DNA of 64,000 nucleotides from Microbacterium hominis NBRC 15708 (GTDB taxonomy: Bacteria; Actinomycetota; Actinomycetes; Actinomycetales; Microbacteriaceae), in assembly GCF_001592125.1 (NCBI RefSeq), contig NZ_BCWI01000007.1, positions 62,001 to 126,000 of the forward strand, written 5' to 3'. Shown in pieces: positions 61,409 to 64,000 of the stretch. Below the pieces are notes generated by a model. It did not search any database. It was not told the DNA's origin and was given only the letters and a program-made list of their open reading frames with translations. Position 1 is the first letter of the stretch. The number at the start of each line of letters is the position of its first letter. Made by a program: the position numbers and the translations under genes.

Positions 61409-63304
61409 TCAGTCCGCGCGGAGCACCTCCCACGCCGTGACGGCCGCCGCCGCCGTCCATGCCTGCGGGCGGCACGCGGCGGGGTACGGTGCGGGCGCCG
61501 ACACCTCGTCCGCCCCGTCGCCTGCATACAGCTCGGGCACGCGGTAGGAGAACGCCTCCGCGCCGGCGAGCATCTCGGCCACGACTCGGCGCGCGTGGCC
61601 GTGCAGACCCGCGCGCGCCATGCCGCGCGCGACGATCGCCGTGTCGTGGATCCACACGCTTCCGCCGTGATAGCTGAGCGGCCAGTAGCCGCCGGCATCG
61701 GTCGACAGCGTGCGGATGCCGAAACCGGACGACATCCGCGGGTCGACGAGCAGGTCGGCGACGGCCTTCTCCTCGTCGGGGTCGAGGATGCCGGTGCCGA
61801 GGAGGTGGCCGATGTTCGAGGTCAGTGTGTCGACCGGTCGGCCGTCGCGGTCGAGGGCGATCGCGGGGAAGCGTCCGGACGGCGTCGTCACCCAGAAGCG
61901 CGCGGCGAAGCGGCGCTTGAGCCCCGCGGCCCAGTCCCGCAGCTCCCCGCCGCCCGGACGCCCGAACCGGTCGAGGAGTGCGGCCCCGCCGAGCGCCGCC
62001 TCGTAGGCGTAGCCCTGCACCTCGCACAGCGCGATCGGGCCGTTCGCGAGCGTGCCGTCCTGCCACTGGATGGAGTCGCCGGAATCCTTCCAGCCCTGGT
62101 TCGACAGTCCGTGGCCCGTCTCGTCGACGTATTCGAGGAAGCCCGATCGCTCCGCGGACGCGACGATCCAGCCGAGCGCGCTCTCCAGGGCGGGCAGCAG
62201 GCTCTCGACCTCGGCGGCCGGCAGCTGCGCGGCCGCATCGGCCAGGAGGGTGACCCAGAGCGCCGTCGCGTCGACGGTGCCGTAGTACAGCGGCGGCAGC
62301 ACGATGCCCTCCCCGGGCATCGACAGCGTGGACGCGCGCAGCTCGTGCATGATCTTCCCGGGCTGCTGCGCGGTGGCGGGGTCGTCCCGCGTGCCCTGCA
62401 GTCGCGCCAGGACGCGCAGCGTGGAGGCCGCGACGGTCGCATCCACGGGCAGCATGAGGCGCGCCGCCCACAGCGAGTCCCGGCCGAACAGGGTGAAGAA
62501 CCAGGGTGCGCCGGCCGCGAAGAACTCGTCGTCGGGGGCGTCGGGGAGCGCGAGGCGGAGGGCACGGAGATCGTCGAGAGCGCGGTCGAGCCAGCGCTGG
62601 AGCCGGGGGTCGGCTCCCGCGGGGGCGATCGGACGCGGCCACGGCGCGGGAGTCCGGGCGCCGCGGACCACGAGCGAGCGGTCGTCGAGGCGCGCGGTCC
62701 ACGACACGCTCGCCGCGTCGCGTCCCTCGCCGTCGAGGTCCCAGACCAGCGTGATCTCTCCGCCGTCGGCGAGGTCGATCGCCGCCTCCGGAGCGTCGAT
62801 CTCGAGCGTCGCTCCGCCCCGCCGGGCGGTGACACCGGCCTCGGTGACGGTGGGGTCGCCGGGATCGCCCGTCGGCGTGCCCGCCTTGACCTCCTGCAGC
62901 GCGCCGATGTCGATGCCGATGCGCACGCGCAGGCGGACGCGCACGGGCTTCTCGAGGTGGGTGCGCACGGTCAGCGTCTCGGACATCGTGCCGTCGGCCA
63001 CCCGGCGCTCGCGCACGAGGCGCACCTTCGGGTCGGGGCTGGGGTCGTCGACGCCGCGGAGGAGCGCGTCGATGCGGACGTGCCCGGCGCCGACGATGTC
63101 GGTCGCGACGTGCTCCGGGGCGAGATAGGTCCCGTCCGCGGCGGCGTAGTCGACGCGGAGCGTCCGGACGAAACGCGTGTCGCCGTGGTAGATCCCGTCG
63201 ATGACGGCGGATCCCATGTCGCCGTCACGGCCCGACCAGGCCTGCGTGGGCGCCGTCAGCGCCACGATCCGGTCGGAGAGGAATGGCTGCAAGCCGGCCG
63301 TCAT
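61409..63304 (-). CDS. Glycogen-debranching-type amylo-alpha-1,6-glucosidase family protein
   Basis: The product is 631 residues from ATG 63304, overlapping the permease stop (ATGA). The N-terminal beta-domain matches the GDE_N-type glycogen debranching region (SDRIVALTAPTQAWSGRDGDMGSAVIDGIYHGDTRFVRTLRV). The C-terminal (alpha/alpha)6 barrel has FGRDSLWAARLMLP, LPPLYYGTVDATALWV, QGWKDSGDSIQW and YHGGSVWIHDTAIVARG, typical of GH63/GH133-like glucosidases. It probably hydrolyses oligosaccharides imported by the linked ABC transporter. Confidence 0.87.
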   Translation of the reverse strand: MTAGLQPFLSDRIVALTAPTQAWSGRDGDMGSAVIDGIYHGDTRFVRTLRVDYAAADGTYLAPEHVATDIVGAGHVRIDALLRGVDDPSPDPKVRLVRERRVADGTMSETLTVRTHLEKPVRVRLRVRIGIDIGALQEVKAGTPTGDPGDPTVTEAGVTARRGGATLEIDAPEAAIDLADGGEITLVWDLDGEGRDAASVSWTARLDDRSLVVRGARTPAPWPRPIAPAGADPRLQRWLDRALDDLRALRLALPDAPDDEFFAAGAPWFFTLFGRDSLWAARLMLPVDATVAASTLRVLARLQGTRDDPATAQQPGKIMHELRASTLSMPGEGIVLPPLYYGTVDATALWVTLLADAAAQLPAAEVESLLPALESALGWIVASAERSGFLEYVDETGHGLSNQGWKDSGDSIQWQDGTLANGPIALCEVQGYAYEAALGGAALLDRFGRPGGGELRDWAAGLKRRFAARFWVTTPSGRFPAIALDRDGRPVDTLTSNIGHLLGTGILDPDEEKAVADLLVDPRMSSGFGIRTLSTDAGGYWPLSYHGGSVWIHDTAIVARGMARAGLHGHARRVVAEMLAGAEAFSYRVPELYAGDGADEVSAPAPYPAACRPQAWTAAAAVTAWEVLRAD

Positions 63305-64000
63305 CCCTTCACTGCTCCTTCGCTGGTGTTCATGATCTTCTTCTGGAAGAGGAAGAAGATCACGGCGACGGGGATCGTCATGATCGCCGCGGCCGCGAGT
63401 TTGAGGGGGTACTGCGTGCCCTGACTGAGCTGGCCCGACGCGAGCGAGGCGACGCCCTTGGTCAGCGTGGTCAGCTCGGGCGACTGGGTCGACACGATGA
63501 AGTGGCTCAGCTCGTTCCACGATCCCTGGAACGACAGGATCACGATCGTGATCAGGGCGGGTCGTGCCATCGGAAGCACGATCGACCAGAACACGCGGAA
63601 GGTGCCGGCGCCGTCGATGCGCGCCTGCTCCTCGACCGAGTCGGGGATCGACTCGAAGAAGTTCTTCATGATGAACACGCCTGCCGCGTCGACGAGCAGC
63701 GGCAGGATCATGCCCGCGTACGAGTCGTAGAGGCCGAGCTGGTTGAGCACGAGGAACTTGGGGATGAGGAGCACGACCGTCGGCACCGCCATCACGGCCA
63801 CGACGAGCGCGAACACGACCCCGCGTCCCCGGAAGCGCAGGCGGGCCAGTGCGTAGCCCGCCAGCGAGACGAAGAACACGCGCCCGACCGTCACGCAGAC
63901 GGTGACCACGGCCGAGTTCGCGAACCAGAGCGGGAAGTCGCTGTGCAGGAACAGCCGCTCGTACGCCGCCGTCGAGAAGGTGGCGGGGATGAGCGAGATC
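63301..64000 (-). CDS. Carbohydrate ABC transporter permease (MalG-like), N-terminus outside the window
   Basis: The frame is open to the right edge of the window, so the gene starts further right. The visible part has several membrane segments and the binding-protein-dependent permease EAA loop (ESIPDSVEEQARIDGAGTFRVFWSIVLPMARPALITI), in which EQARIDGAG is the coupling-helix signature. The end reads QKKIMNTSEGAVKG, typical of CUT1-family MalG-like subunits. It forms the inner-membrane channel of a sugar importer, and its stop overlaps the start of the debranching-type glucosidase gene. Confidence 0.93.
   Translation of the reverse strand, partial: ISLIPATFSTAAYERLFLHSDFPLWFANSAVVTVCVTVGRVFFVSLAGYALARLRFRGRGVVFALVVAVMAVPTVVLLIPKFLVLNQLGLYDSYAGMILPLLVDAAGVFIMKNFFESIPDSVEEQARIDGAGTFRVFWSIVLPMARPALITIVILSFQGSWNELSHFIVSTQSPELTTLTKGVASLASGQLSQGTQYPLKLAAAAIMTIPVAVIFFLFQKKIMNTSEGAVKG

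Overview
The window is high-GC DNA with dense, often overlapping genes, many GTG starts, an Lsr2 homologue, a DtxR-type iron box and protein families typical of Microbacteriaceae. I read it as a chromosome segment of a Microbacterium-like actinobacterium. This comes from gene content and style, not from a database search.

Region 1 (1-20700) is mostly core genome. It opens with a partial small membrane protein and a YidC/Oxa1 insertase paralogue. A closely spaced leftward run follows: response regulator, histidine kinase, GAP-family membrane protein, carboxylesterase, amidohydrolase and MFS transporter, which looks like a two-component system in front of a catabolic/export module. Next come a lipoprotein, a GAF-LuxR regulator, an alkyltransferase-like protein whose catalytic Cys is Ala, a very large SF1-helicase-like protein with a damaged Walker A motif and a C-terminal nuclease-like domain, and mscL, an FmdB-type zinc ribbon, 5-formyl-THF cyclo-ligase, galU, an acetyltransferase, a coiled-coil membrane protein and a cytosine-deaminase-like amidohydrolase.

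Region 2 (about 20718-34424) is an integrated element of about 13.5 kb. It begins at the 3' end of tRNA-Ala(CGC) and ends at a second copy of the same roughly 44-bp sequence. Its serine recombinase is a pseudogene (lost N-terminus, in-frame stop). The cargo looks like a defence island with visibly lower third-position GC: a nuclease/N6-adenine-methyltransferase fusion facing a phospholipase-D-fold nuclease (restriction-modification), a DUF4238 protein, and a leftward set of four genes: Fe(II)/2-oxoglutarate dioxygenase, RX4H (HEPN-like)/zinc-ribbon protein, GHKL ATPase fused to a Shedu-like PD-(D/E)XK nuclease, and a DUF4209-like protein with its own RX4H motif. This four-gene set is the best candidate for an undescribed system. 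At the right edge an HTH gene is fused to the tail of a second recombinase.

Region 3 (34425-42743) holds a redox/hydrolase cluster: SDR, Old Yellow Enzyme, TetR regulator, SDR remnant, two alpha/beta hydrolases flanking a quinone-oxidoreductase-like enzyme, an MFS transporter and lsr2, with palindromic operator candidates.

Region 4 (43043-52510) is an iron-siderophore locus: AraC regulator, a 19-bp DtxR/IdeR-type box, then seven tightly coupled genes (binding lipoprotein, two FecCD permeases, FecE ATPase, two exporter-fold ABC subunits with complementary degenerate ATP sites, and a siderophore-interacting flavoprotein).

Region 5 (52511-64000) carries an AAA-type P-loop protein, an XRE regulator, a DUF6907 protein, an NADPH:FMN reductase, a molybdopterin oxidoreductase / flavin reductase / DUF6510 operon, an acyl-CoA synthetase, a Leu/Glu-type dehydrogenase, an AbiEi/DUF559-like gene between two 85-86 bp palindromic repeats, a YbaK-domain protein, and the end of a sugar ABC-transporter/glycogen-debranching-type operon running off the right edge.
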